A stretch of DNA of 64,000 nt from Streptomyces vilmorinianum (GTDB lineage Bacteria; Actinomycetota; Actinomycetes; Streptomycetales; Streptomycetaceae): positions 4,792,001 through 4,856,000 of the forward strand of contig NZ_CP040244.1 of the NCBI RefSeq assembly GCF_005517195.1, given 5' to 3'. The notes under the pieces are model-generated. The model was not told the origin of the DNA. It searched no databases and saw only the letters and a program-made list of their open reading frames with translations. Below, piece after piece: positions 44,678 through 53,169 of this stretch (position 1 is its first letter; every line of letters starts with the position of its first letter). A program made the translations under genes and the position numbers.

Positions 44678-44983
44678 TCAGCTCGCGCCGTGCCCGGGGG
44701 CGATGTTCTCGACGCGTGCGGCCAGCTCGAAGTCCTTCTCGGTGACCGCGTCTCCGGCGGAGTGGGTGTTCACGGACACCGCGACGGTGTTGTAACCGAG
44801 CGTCAGATCGGAGTGGTGGTCGAGTTCCTGCTGGATCTGTGCCACGTGGACGACCATCGCGGTGGCCGCGAAGTGGTCGCCGAGACGGTAGGTGCGGGTG
44901 ATCCGGTCCTCCGTCAGGGACCAGCCGGGGAGCTCTCGCAGGCGGTCCTCGATCTCCTTCTGCGACAGCGGCTCTGTGGGCAT
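44678..44983 (-). CDS. Pterin-4a-carbinolamine dehydratase
   Basis: A 101-residue protein matching the PCD/DCoH family: GWSLTEDRITRTYRL, then the active-site histidines in QQELDHHSDLTLGYNTVAVSVNTHSAGDAVTEKDFELAARVE. It dehydrates 4a-hydroxytetrahydropterin during aromatic amino acid hydroxylation, or has a role in molybdopterin or folate metabolism. No hydroxylase gene is adjacent. The length is standard. Confidence 0.93.
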   Translation of the reverse strand: MPTEPLSQKEIEDRLRELPGWSLTEDRITRTYRLGDHFAATAMVVHVAQIQQELDHHSDLTLGYNTVAVSVNTHSAGDAVTEKDFELAARVENIAPGHGAS

Positions 44984-45074
44984 GTCCGTACTCCCTCCGG
45001 TCGGGGTTGCTGACGGTGACGATACGGTCCCGGGGACTGGATACCCGGGCCGACACCTGGGATAGCGTCTGCAC

Positions 45075-45884
45075 ATGACAACTGTCGCAACCGGTACGGG
45101 AGTAGGACCGCTGCTGCGCGGCTGGCGTGAGCAGCGACGGCTGAGCCAGTTGGAGCTGGCGCTGCGGGCGGATTCCTCGGCCCGGCACATCTCCTTCATC
45201 GAGACGGGCCGGTCCCGGCCGAGCGAGGAGATGATCCTGCGCCTCGCCGAGCATCTGGACGTGCCGGTACGGGAGCGCAACGCGCTGCTGCTCGCGGCGG
45301 GGTACGCCCCGCGGTACGGCGAGTCGACGCTGGACGATCCTCAGCTGGAGACCTTGCGGGAGGGCATCGGGCAGCTGCTGCAGGGGTACGAACCGTATCC
45401 GGCGCTGGTCGTGGACGGCTCGTACACGGTGGTGGCGGCGAACCAGGGCATCGGGATGCTGCTCGCGGGGCTGCCGGAGCATCTGCTGACGCCTCCGCTG
45501 AACGCGATGCGGATCACGCTTCATCCGGAGGGGCTCGCGCCGCGGATCCGGAATCTGCGGGAGTGGCGGGGGCATCTGCTGGCCCAGATGGAGCGGCAGA
45601 TCGGCCTGGCCCGTTCGGAGGCGTTGCGGGAGCTGTACGAGGAGGTGGCGGCGTACCCGCTGCCGGAGGGCGCCGGGGATCCGGACGACCGGGAGGACCC
45701 GGAGCCGTATCCGTACTTCGCGCTGCCGTTGCGGATCGAGCACGACGGGCAGGTGCTGTCGTTCGTGTCCTCGATCTCGACGTTCAACACGCCGATGGAT
45801 GTGACGGTCGCCGAGCTGGCCATCGAGACGTTCCTCCCGGCCGACCCGGCGACGGTCGCGTATCTGCAGGCGCTCAGGGGGTAG
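45075..45884 (+). CDS. XRE-family regulator (MmyB-like)
   Basis: A 269-residue protein. The N-terminal helix-turn-helix is LLRGWREQRRLSQLELALRADSSARHISFIETGRSRPSEEMILRLAEHLDVP. It is followed by the MmyB-like ligand domain (YPALVVDGSYTVVAANQGIGMLL; LSFVSSISTFNTPMDVTVAELAIETFLP), which in relatives binds fatty acids. A TAGCGT box lies six bases before the ATG, so the mRNA is probably leaderless. Its 3' end overlaps the next, convergent gene by 11 bp. Confidence 0.92.
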   Translation: MTTVATGTGVGPLLRGWREQRRLSQLELALRADSSARHISFIETGRSRPSEEMILRLAEHLDVPVRERNALLLAAGYAPRYGESTLDDPQLETLREGIGQLLQGYEPYPALVVDGSYTVVAANQGIGMLLAGLPEHLLTPPLNAMRITLHPEGLAPRIRNLREWRGHLLAQMERQIGLARSEALRELYEEVAAYPLPEGAGDPDDREDPEPYPYFALPLRIEHDGQVLSFVSSISTFNTPMDVTVAELAIETFLPADPATVAYLQALRG

Positions 45885-46290
45885 CGGCGCGCAGCGCCGA
45901 CCACTGGAGTCCGGCGAAGCCGGCGACGGTGGCGGCCTGCGTCGGGGTCCACACAAGACCGGCGGTGGTGGGCTCCAGCCAGGCGACGAGGGCGACGACG
46001 CTCAGGACGGCCCAGAGGATGTTGGCGTCGACGACGAGCTTGACGCCGAGGGCCGGGGGCCGGCGGCGGCACGCGAGCCAGGCGACTCCGGCGGCGAACG
46101 CGGTGAGGAAGAGCCCGAGTTCGAGCAGGAGGGCCGAGTCGACCCCGAGCAGCTCGCCGATCGGCCCGGAGGCGGCGAGGTAGGCGAGTCCGTTGCCGCC
46201 GGTGACGACGGCGTCGAGGGCGAGGAACCGGCGCACCATGGACTGCGGCTGGGTGGTGCGGGAGAGACCGGTGAGCAGGGCCTGGGACAT
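45874..46290 (-). CDS. Small four-helix membrane protein
   Basis: A 138-residue hypothetical protein with four hydrophobic helices (ALDAVVTGGNGLAYLAASGPI; ALLLELGLFLTAFAAGVAWLAC; ILWAVLSVVALVAWL; ATVAGFAGLQWSAL). No catalytic motif. It is related to small SPW/DoxX-like membrane proteins only by appearance. Confidence 0.75.
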   Translation of the reverse strand: MSQALLTGLSRTTQPQSMVRRFLALDAVVTGGNGLAYLAASGPIGELLGVDSALLLELGLFLTAFAAGVAWLACRRRPPALGVKLVVDANILWAVLSVVALVAWLEPTTAGLVWTPTQAATVAGFAGLQWSALRAATP

Positions 46291-46332
46291 GACGGATCAC
46301 CCTCCATGGGGGACGTTCGCGCTGGTGGTGGG

Positions 46333-46370
46333 ACCGGAGCTCGGCCGGAGTGCGCCGGCCGAGCTCCGGT
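46333..46370. repeat. Perfect 16-bp inverted repeat between divergent genes
   Basis: The arms 46333-46348 and 46355-46370 (ending CGGCCGG and starting CCGGCCG) pair perfectly around a 6-nt loop AGTGCG. It lies between two gene starts (46290 minus, 46520 plus), not after a gene, so it is not an ordinary terminator. Confidence 0.8.
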
Positions 46371-46519
46371 GGACACCACGATGCCGCCCGGGGCTGCGCG
46401 GGTCGATTACGCGCGAGGTAATGCGGGTTGGGGGACAGCGCCTCGCGGCGGGCGGGTACGTGGGTAGGGTGCGCGCTGGTGGCGGCGGGGGCCGCCCCGG
46501 GGACGGTGGGGAGACGCAC

Positions 46520-47710
46520 ATGGCGTGGGGCAGGGACCGGGCGCGGATGGTGGCGGCCACGGACGATCACCGGGTGACGCCGGCCGAACTCTTCTTCGAC
46601 CTGGTGTTCGTGTACGCGATCACCCAGGTCACCGCTCTGATGGCGGCCGGCCCGTCGCCGATGCGGGTGGTCGGTGCGATGACGGTGCTCGCGCTGCTGT
46701 GGTGGTGCTGGTGCTGTTTCGCCTGGCTGGGCAATGTCGTACGGGCGGACTCCGGCGCGCTGTTCGCGGTGGTCGTCACCGTGATGGCCGTCGTCCTGAT
46801 CGTGTCGCTCGCCGTGCCCGACGTCTTCGCGGACGCCCCCGGCGGGCTCTCGGCGCCGCTGGTGTTCGTGCTCTGTTACGGAGCCGTGCGCGTGCTGCAT
46901 CTGGTCTCGTACTGGCTCTCCAGCCAGGACGACCCGGTCCTGCGGGCGACCCTGCGGCGCACCGCGCTGCTGTCCGTGGCGCCGCCGCTGGTGCTGCTGC
47001 TGATCGGCAGCGCGTACAGCGGGAAGACCCAACTCCTGCTGTGGCTGGGCGCGGTGGCCATCGACTACGGCGGGATCTACGTCACGGGAGGCTCCGGCTG
47101 GCGGGTCAACTCCCCCGGGCACTTCTCCGAGCGCCACGGTCTGATCGTCATCATCGCGCTCGGCGAGTCCATCGTGGCGATGGGCGTCGGGGTGTCCGGC
47201 TTGCCGCTCACCTACGCGGTCCTGGGTGCCACGGCCGCCGGGCTGCTGCTCGCGGCCGCGCTGTGGGCGCTGTACTTCCGGCAGCTCGGCGGGGCCGCGG
47301 AGCACCGGCTGGCCGGCCTGGAGGGCGACGAGCGGACCCGGTTCGCCCGGGACACGTACACCTTCCTGCATCTTCCGCTGGTCGCGGGTGTGGTGCTGTG
47401 CGCCCTCGGGATGAAGAAGATCCTGCACCAGGTCGCGGACACGGGCCACTACGGCCTCGCCGAGCCGCTGCACGGGGTCGTGGCCTGGTCGCTGACGGGC
47501 GGCGTCGGCGTCTTCCTGCTCGGCGGCGCCGCGATCGTCCTGCGGGCGACGGGCCGCCGCCCGACGGTCCTCGCCGTCGGCGGCGTGTGCGCCCTCGCCT
47601 CCGGCGCCCTCGTCGGCCACGTCCCGGCACTGGTGGCGCTGGTCGCGCTGGCCGCCGGCGTGACGGCCCTGGTGGGGCTGCACGGCAGGGGCGGAGTGCG
47701 GGGCGCGTGA
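46520..47710 (+). CDS. ltrA: Low temperature requirement protein A (LtrA) family membrane protein
   Basis: A 396-residue protein with about ten or eleven transmembrane helices. The family signature VTPAELFFDLVFVYAITQVTALM is near the N-terminus, with HFSERHGLIVIIALGESIVAMGVG in the middle. LtrA was named from a Listeria cold-growth mutant; its molecular function is still unclear. The ATG is chosen because GGGGAGACGC precedes it. The upstream gap contains a strong inverted repeat. Confidence 0.92.
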   Translation: MAWGRDRARMVAATDDHRVTPAELFFDLVFVYAITQVTALMAAGPSPMRVVGAMTVLALLWWCWCCFAWLGNVVRADSGALFAVVVTVMAVVLIVSLAVPDVFADAPGGLSAPLVFVLCYGAVRVLHLVSYWLSSQDDPVLRATLRRTALLSVAPPLVLLLIGSAYSGKTQLLLWLGAVAIDYGGIYVTGGSGWRVNSPGHFSERHGLIVIIALGESIVAMGVGVSGLPLTYAVLGATAAGLLLAAALWALYFRQLGGAAEHRLAGLEGDERTRFARDTYTFLHLPLVAGVVLCALGMKKILHQVADTGHYGLAEPLHGVVAWSLTGGVGVFLLGGAAIVLRATGRRPTVLAVGGVCALASGALVGHVPALVALVALAAGVTALVGLHGRGGVRGA

Positions 47711-48057
47711 CGGATCGGCACGCGTGACGGCTCTGTACGCGTGACAGCTCGGTACGCGGCCTGGCGGTGCCGGAGGAAGCCGCGCAGGCGGGCCGTCTCC
47801 GCGGCCGTCCAGCCCTCCGGCGGGGCCATCGCGGCCCGGCCGTCTGCGGTGGCCGCCGCGTAGCGGTGGCCGTGCGGTGCCTGCACGCCGCGCGAGACGG
47901 CCGCCGGCCGGAGGGGACGGGCGAGGCCGGACGTGGAGCCGTACGCGGGGCTCGGCGACCGCTCGGGGGGCGTGTGCCGTCGGTCGAGGTCGTCGGCTCA
48001 GCCTCGCCGCGACGCCCCGCCGTCGCGCAATCCTCCGTCCGGCCCCGCGCCGGGTGT
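47711..48057. other. 347-bp gap, no confident gene
   Basis: A minus-strand frame contains PEGWTAAETARLRGFLRHRQAAYRAVT (around 47745-47830), which looks protein-like, but it runs into antisense of ltrA and has no good start. Otherwise the stretch carries GC-rich filler only. A small unannotated gene here is possible. Confidence 0.4.
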
Positions 48058-48222
48058 TCAGCGGGTGGGGCGGTCCTGCCGCGCCGCGGTCTCCTGCTGG
48101 GTGCGGCGGCTGCCGGGCGCGCGTTCCGGCGGGAGGGCCGTGGCGGCGCGCGTGGTCCGTTCCGCGCGCGCGGCCTCGGCGCGCAGCAGGGCGTGGAGGA
48201 CGGCGAAGGGGTCGACGGGCAT
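48058..48222 (-). CDS. 54-residue hydrophilic protein
   Basis: A short frame reading MPVDPFAVLHALLRAEAARAERTT and on to QQETAARQDRPTR. The ATG has a textbook AAGGAG six bases upstream, which is the main reason to call it. It is a single amphipathic helix followed by a charged, disordered tail. It follows a small membrane protein gene in the same direction. Function unknown. Confidence 0.6.
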   Translation of the reverse strand: MPVDPFAVLHALLRAEAARAERTTRAATALPPERAPGSRRTQQETAARQDRPTR

Positions 48223-48270
48223 GGCGAAGCTCCTTGCGGTGGGGGGTGGGGGCTGCGAGGGCGGGGCCTC

Positions 48271-48660
48271 TCAGCAGCGCATCACCACGCACCGGCGTGC
48301 GTCGCCTCGCGGGAGCGGTACGGGGGTGGGGGCGGGTACGGGGCGCCAGTTCCGGGGCCGGCGCCCGGGCCCCCGCTCCCCGGTCCTGACGACGGCACGG
48401 CGCCTCCGGGCACGCACGGTCGCGGCCGCCACGGTCTCGGCGACGTCATACGTCTCGCCACCGGTGTCCGGCGTCCCGGACGCGGCGGCCCGCGGTTCGG
48501 CCGCCGGGAGACCCGCGCCGGCAGCGGCGGCGGTCCCGAGCAGCATGGCGAGGACGAGGAGCAGCACGACCGCGAGGCGCCGTGGCCCGGTCGCGCGGAC
48601 CGGTGCCGCGGCGCCCGGCGGGGCCGAGGGTTCGGCGGGGTGCGCGGACGCGGTGCTCAT
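48271..48660 (-). CDS. Small membrane-anchored protein ending CVVMRC
   Basis: A 129-residue hypothetical protein. One transmembrane helix (RLAVVLLLVLAMLLGTAAAAGAG, about residues 28-50), then an Arg-rich stretch (VRARRRRAVVRTGERGPGRRP) and a Pro-rich tail ending DARRCVVMRC. The two terminal cysteines are unusual and might bind a metal, form a disulfide or be modified. AGGA precedes the ATG. It sits between an amino acid permease gene and a 54-residue protein gene, same direction. Confidence 0.65.
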   Translation of the reverse strand: MSTASAHPAEPSAPPGAAAPVRATGPRRLAVVLLLVLAMLLGTAAAAGAGLPAAEPRAAASGTPDTGGETYDVAETVAAATVRARRRRAVVRTGERGPGRRPRNWRPVPAPTPVPLPRGDARRCVVMRC

Positions 48661-48726
48661 CGGGGTACGTCCTGCCCCGGGGCCGGACCGACGTGCCGGG
48701 TCGGGGCGCGAAACCGCCCGGGCGGT

Positions 48727-50172
48727 CTACGCGGGCGCGCCCGTTTTCACCGGCTCGGGTGCGCTCCCGGGCGCCGGCAGGGCCGCGTCGTCGGCTTCGG
48801 CCGGTGCCTCCGCCGATGCCGTCGCCGGGGCCTGGGCCCGTACCCTGCGCGCCGCCATCCACGCGTACACGAGCACACCGGCGAAGAGGAACAGCACGCC
48901 CTGGTAGACGGCCGCGTATCCGGAGCCGGCGACCAGCCACATGGAGAAGGCGAAGGCGGCCGCGGCCAGGACCCCGTCGCGGATCAGCCGGGCGCGGTCG
49001 ACGCGCTCGGACCGGCCGGAGAGCAGGAAGTAGATCTGGGCGGCGGTCGACAGGAGGTACGGGACGGTGGCGGTGAAGGTCGTGACGAGGACCAGGATCT
49101 CGAAGACGCCCTCCGTGCCGGCCGTGTAGTTGTAGACGGTGAGCAGCGAGGCGAGGACGACGGTCACGAGGACGCCGACCGTCGGGACACCGCGCCGCTT
49201 GTGGCGGAAGACCTTCGGGAAGAGCCCGTCCTTCGCTGCCGCGTAGGGGGTCTGGGCGCTGAGCAGTGTCCAGCCGTTGAGCGCGCCGACCATGGAGACC
49301 AGGGCCATGCACGCGATGGCGGTGCCGCCCCACGAGCCGCCGAACATGACGTTCACGGCGTCCGAGAACGGCGCGGTGGAGTCGACGAGCCGGTCGTGGG
49401 CGACCGTGCCGAAGACGGCGATGGTGCCGAGGAGGTAGATCGCGGCGGCGCCCAGGGTGCCGAGGACGGTGGCGCGGCCGACGTTGCGGCGCGGGTCGCG
49501 GACCTCGCCGGCGCTGACGGCCGCCGACTCGACGCCGAGGTAGCTGAAGAGCAGGATCGCGGCGGAGGCGGAGACCGCGCCGAGCGCACTGTCCCCACCT
49601 GCCTGGAAGGGGCCGAGGTTGGCGCTGTCGAAGAAGAACAGTCCGCCCACGGCGACCAGGAGGAGGGGGACGAACTTGAGCACGGTCGCGACGAGCTGGA
49701 CGGCTCCCACGTACCGGGTGCCGGCGAGGTTGGCGAGCGCCGGCAGCCACTGGAGCGCGAGCGCCGCGGCGATGGTGGCGGCCGTCGACTCGTGGACGGG
49801 GAGCAGCACGTTCAGGTAGCCGACGGCGGCCACGGCGAGGGCGGCGTTGGAGACCCAGGCGGTGATCCAGTACGACCAGGCGGCGAGGAATCCGGCGAAG
49901 TCGCCGAACGCCTCGCGGGCGTAGACGTACGGGCCGCCGGTCTGCGGGTGGCGGCGGGCGAGCCGGCCGAAGACGAGGGCGAGGGCGATCGCGCCGAGGG
50001 TGAGGACGCCGAAGGCGACGAGGCTGATGGTGCCGAAGGGGGCGACCGAGGCGGGCAGCAGGAAGATTCCGCCGCCGATGATGTTGCCCATGACCAGGGC
50101 GGTGGCGACCGGCAGGCCGAACCGCCGGGCGTGCCTGTTCTCTTCGGGGGATGGAGTTGTGGCCGTGCTCAT
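48727..50172 (-). CDS. APC-family amino acid permease
   Basis: A 481-residue protein with twelve hydrophobic helices. The first-helix motif is VMGNIIGGGIFLLPASVAPFG, with GGPYVYAREAFGDFAGFLAAWSYWITAW and FSYLGVESAAVSAGEVRDPRRNVGRAT, typical of the basic amino acid/polyamine antiporter branch (YjeM/ArcD/CadB-like). The C-terminus is a disordered Ala/Pro tail. The substrate is not determined. Confidence 0.92.
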   Translation of the reverse strand: MSTATTPSPEENRHARRFGLPVATALVMGNIIGGGIFLLPASVAPFGTISLVAFGVLTLGAIALALVFGRLARRHPQTGGPYVYAREAFGDFAGFLAAWSYWITAWVSNAALAVAAVGYLNVLLPVHESTAATIAAALALQWLPALANLAGTRYVGAVQLVATVLKFVPLLLVAVGGLFFFDSANLGPFQAGGDSALGAVSASAAILLFSYLGVESAAVSAGEVRDPRRNVGRATVLGTLGAAAIYLLGTIAVFGTVAHDRLVDSTAPFSDAVNVMFGGSWGGTAIACMALVSMVGALNGWTLLSAQTPYAAAKDGLFPKVFRHKRRGVPTVGVLVTVVLASLLTVYNYTAGTEGVFEILVLVTTFTATVPYLLSTAAQIYFLLSGRSERVDRARLIRDGVLAAAAFAFSMWLVAGSGYAAVYQGVLFLFAGVLVYAWMAARRVRAQAPATASAEAPAEADDAALPAPGSAPEPVKTGAPA

Positions 50173-50238
50173 GAGGGGTGGTGCGCCTTCCGTCGTACAA
50201 ACCCGAACATGGTCCGGCAGGCGAGACGCGCCACCAAA

Positions 50239-52380
50239 TCAGCTGTTTTTGTCCGGTACGACGGGGCCATCAACCGGAAGAAGTGCTTCCGAATCGGCTG
50301 TCGACGGCGAAATCTCCAGCGGCACCTGCGGGCCGTGACACTCCCGCAGCCATCTGCGCAGCACGCGGTGCACCTGTTCGGCACCGGCCAGATCGGCCGG
50401 AGGCGCCGAGAGGGCCACCGGCGACATCAGGAAGGGGTGCGACTGCTCGCCGCCGAGACCGCCGTGGGAGCCGATCTGCTCCTCGAAGGCGTGGACGGTG
50501 CCGGTCACCGGGTCGTACATCGAGTTGACCATGATGTCGGCGACGTGCGGGAAGCGGTCCGCGCGCCGTACGGCGTCCGCCGCGCCGCGCCCGAAGACCG
50601 CGAGCGGCCCGTCGTCGGCGAGTTCGGCCACGGGCACCTCCGTGCCGTCCCGCGCCAGCACGACCGAGCCGTGTTCGGCGCTCGCGACGAGCAGGAAGCC
50701 GATGCCCGGATGGTTGGCCAGGGTGCGCAGCAGCGCCGGATGGCGCCGGTCGATCTCCTCGCGGGTCATCCGGTGCGGCACGCCGGGGAAGGAGACGAGC
50801 CCGAGGTTCCCGGAGGCGAGCACCACCGGCTCGGACGGCCGGACCGCCGGTGCCTCCGCGTCAGCGGCCTCCTCGCCGTATTCGTCCACCGGCCGGTGCA
50901 GCGCGCTGCGCAGCGCGTCACGGGCCGCGTCCCTGGCCTCCGAGCCGCTGGGGGTGCGCCCGACCCTGCGCGGCACGGGAAGCCCGCACCCGGCGCGCAC
51001 CAGGTCCTTGAGCGTGAGGCCGTACGCGCTCTCGAAGGTCACGCCGGGGCTCTGGCCGTGATCGGAGAGGAGCACGATCCGGTACGGGCGCGGCGCGTGC
51101 TCGGCGACCTTCGCGATCAGCGCGATCGACCGGTCGAGCCGGGCGAGGACCTGGTCGGTGTCCCGGCCGTGCGGGCCGGAGTGGTGCGCGACCTCGTCGT
51201 AGGCGACGAGGTCGGCGTAGACGGCGGTCCGCCCCGCCAGCATGTCGCCGATCAGCGCGGCCACGACCACGTCCCGTTCCACGACGGTGGCGAAGGCCCG
51301 GATGAAGGGATAGGCGCCGCCGCGCGAGACCCGCGGGGTCTGTTTGCGCACCCGCGCCCGGGTCGACTGGACCATCTCGCGGGCGGCCTCGGCGACGAAC
51401 GAGCCCGCGGTGCGGACGGCGTTGGCGGGGTCGGAGAAGTACGCGAAGTACCCGGCGCGCGAGCGGTTGCTCCGGCCGCGGCGGGCGGCCATCGACAGGA
51501 CGAGGGCGAGCTGGTCGGCGCCGCCGCTGAAGAGGTTGCCGCGGGAGGCCCCGTCGAACGTCAGCAGCCCGCCGTCCCCGGTGCGGGCGATGGCCCGCCG
51601 CTGGAGCTCGGCGGCGCTCGCGGGCCGGTTGGAGATCATCAGCCGGCCGGTGTCCTTCTCGTACCAGCGGAAGGCGGGCACGTCCTCGTTGGAGCCGTGC
51701 AGGATGCCGAGCTGGCTGGCGCCGGTCTGGCTGGACCAGTCGGTGCGCCAGGGGGTGAGCCGGTGGGTGGTGTCGAGCCAGTCGGCGACGGTCGGCATCA
51801 GCCCGCCGGCGACGGCCTCGCGGAGCACCCGGTGGCCGACGCCGTCGAGTTGCAGGAAGACGGTGCCGTGGTCGGGCTCCGGGCCGCCGGCCGGGCCGCG
51901 GGGGCGGGTGCGGTGTGCGAGCCGGTAGAGGCGGCGGCGGTAGGCGTCGTCGTCGCGTACGGCGAGCGCGGTGGAGGTGGCGGAGGCGACGGCGGACATG
52001 ACGGCGGCGACCACGACGGCGGTCTCGGGGTCGGCGACGCCTCGGCCGTCGGGGATGAGCCAGAGCGCGATCAGCAGCAGGGAGCCGTTGAGGAAGAAGA
52101 CCAACAGGCCGAGGACCAGGGCCGGTACGAGGAGCAGTGCCCGGACGATCACGGGCCACACGAGCGCGCTGAGGAGGCCGAAGGCGCCGGCTCCCCAGGC
52201 GGCGGTGACGGCGGTCCTGGTGATGCTGTCGCCGTCGGCGGACTGGAGTTGGAAGTCGGGCAGCAGTCCGGCCAGGGCGAGGAAGGTCAGGGTCGACACC
52301 GCCCAGACCACGATCACCCGCACCAGGGCGCGCCCCGCGGTCCGCCAGCGGCCGGCGGTACGCCATCGCCCGTCACCCAC
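50239..52380 (-). CDS. Membrane-anchored alkaline phosphatase/phosphodiesterase-like protein
   Basis: A 713-residue protein. Residues 15-135 form a four-helix holin-like membrane domain (VIVVWAVSTLTFLALAGLLP; LLLVPALVLGLLVFFLNGSLLLIAL). Residues 170-690 are an alkaline-phosphatase-superfamily domain: VFLQLDGVGHRVLREAV (first metal Asp), WSSQTGASQLGILHG (nucleophile Thr or Ser), AYDEVAHHSGPHGRDTD, LLSDHGQSPGVTF (metal Asp and His) and EQIGSHGGLGGEQSHPFLM (metal His). All metal sites appear present. It probably cleaves phosphodiesters or phospholipid head groups outside the cell. The first 16 residues are a WRTAGR repeat. Confidence 0.85.
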   Translation of the reverse strand: MGDGRWRTAGRWRTAGRALVRVIVVWAVSTLTFLALAGLLPDFQLQSADGDSITRTAVTAAWGAGAFGLLSALVWPVIVRALLLVPALVLGLLVFFLNGSLLLIALWLIPDGRGVADPETAVVVAAVMSAVASATSTALAVRDDDAYRRRLYRLAHRTRPRGPAGGPEPDHGTVFLQLDGVGHRVLREAVAGGLMPTVADWLDTTHRLTPWRTDWSSQTGASQLGILHGSNEDVPAFRWYEKDTGRLMISNRPASAAELQRRAIARTGDGGLLTFDGASRGNLFSGGADQLALVLSMAARRGRSNRSRAGYFAYFSDPANAVRTAGSFVAEAAREMVQSTRARVRKQTPRVSRGGAYPFIRAFATVVERDVVVAALIGDMLAGRTAVYADLVAYDEVAHHSGPHGRDTDQVLARLDRSIALIAKVAEHAPRPYRIVLLSDHGQSPGVTFESAYGLTLKDLVRAGCGLPVPRRVGRTPSGSEARDAARDALRSALHRPVDEYGEEAADAEAPAVRPSEPVVLASGNLGLVSFPGVPHRMTREEIDRRHPALLRTLANHPGIGFLLVASAEHGSVVLARDGTEVPVAELADDGPLAVFGRGAADAVRRADRFPHVADIMVNSMYDPVTGTVHAFEEQIGSHGGLGGEQSHPFLMSPVALSAPPADLAGAEQVHRVLRRWLRECHGPQVPLEISPSTADSEALLPVDGPVVPDKNS

Positions 52381-52458
52381 GCCTGGTTCACCTTTCGCCC
52401 GTTTCCTGCCTCAAGCGTGGCACATCGCCCACGCGGCGCAGGGCGGGGCTGCGGCGCC

Positions 52459-52863
52459 TCAGCAGCCGTCGTAGCCGGCGGTCGGCATGGAGAGTCTGCG
52501 GTGCACGTCGGCCTTGCCGGCCGCGTCGTAGGACGGCTCGTCGAGCCCCGCGGTCTCCAGGCGCACGCCGCGCCGCTCGCACTCCGCGAAGAACGCGGAC
52601 ACGTCGGTCAACGCCCGTGCGAGGACGCGCTCGTTGGGGGCGACGAAGAGGTCGACGTGACCGGCGTCGACGTCCGCCCAGAGCGCGTCGTGGTCGGGGC
52701 GCATGCCGTAGCAGAGCAGCTGTCTCGTCACGACGTAGCCCTTGTCGAGGGCCCAGCGGGCGCACATCGCGTGCTGGCTGCGCGTGTCGACCAGGAAGGG
52801 GTCGCTGTCGAGTTCCTCGAGCGGGGTGAGGCTGGCGATCGCCGCCACCCGAACGTCGTCCAT
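52459..52863 (-). CDS. Stand-alone resolvase-like domain protein
   Basis: A 134-residue protein that resembles the N-terminal domain of serine recombinases: TRSQHAMCARWALDKGYVV, then LWADVDAGHVDLFVAPNERVLARALTDVSAFFAECERRGVRLETA. The normal R-x-S-T catalytic start reads AIASLT, so the Arg is missing. There is no DNA-binding or large recombinase domain. It is probably a domesticated or degenerate relative, not an active recombinase. A TAGGGT box is six bases before the ATG. Confidence 0.6.
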   Translation of the reverse strand: MDDVRVAAIASLTPLEELDSDPFLVDTRSQHAMCARWALDKGYVVTRQLLCYGMRPDHDALWADVDAGHVDLFVAPNERVLARALTDVSAFFAECERRGVRLETAGLDEPSYDAAGKADVHRRLSMPTAGYDGC

Positions 52864-52925
52864 GGGCCGACCCTACTCCGAACCGTGTCCCGCGAGGAGG
52901 GAGTCCCCCGGGGCCACGCCCGGCG

Positions 52926-53045
52926 TCACGGCGGCGAGGAGTAGCCGCAGGTGTGGCAGATCCTCCAGCCGTCCTGGGTGACGGCCAGGACGCCCCCGCA
53001 GCGCGGACACTGCGCAGAATTGCAGGTCGTCCCCATCGTGCTCAC
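52926..53045 (-). CDS. 39-residue zinc-ribbon protein
   Basis: Reads MSTMGTTCNSAQCPRCGGV, then QDGWRICHTCGYSSPP. The pairs CPRC and CHTC give a Cys4 zinc ribbon. GGGAG lies five bases before the GTG; an ATG three codons in is possible. It may bind zinc and assist another protein; tiny ribbons like this occur in actinomycetes. Function unknown. Confidence 0.65.
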   Translation of the reverse strand: MSTMGTTCNSAQCPRCGGVLAVTQDGWRICHTCGYSSPP

Positions 53046-53169
53046 CGCGACTCCCATCCCCTTGCCGACGGATGGCTACCCCCACGACCCACCGTAGACG
53101 CCCCGCGTCGCCCCCTGCGGACATTTACCCTCATGACAAGGGAGTGCCGAGCGGAAGGGCGGCGGGCCG

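Noticed and set aside
47767..52944. 1725-codon plus-strand open frame
   Set aside because: It runs antisense across six well-supported minus-strand genes and has typical shadow composition.
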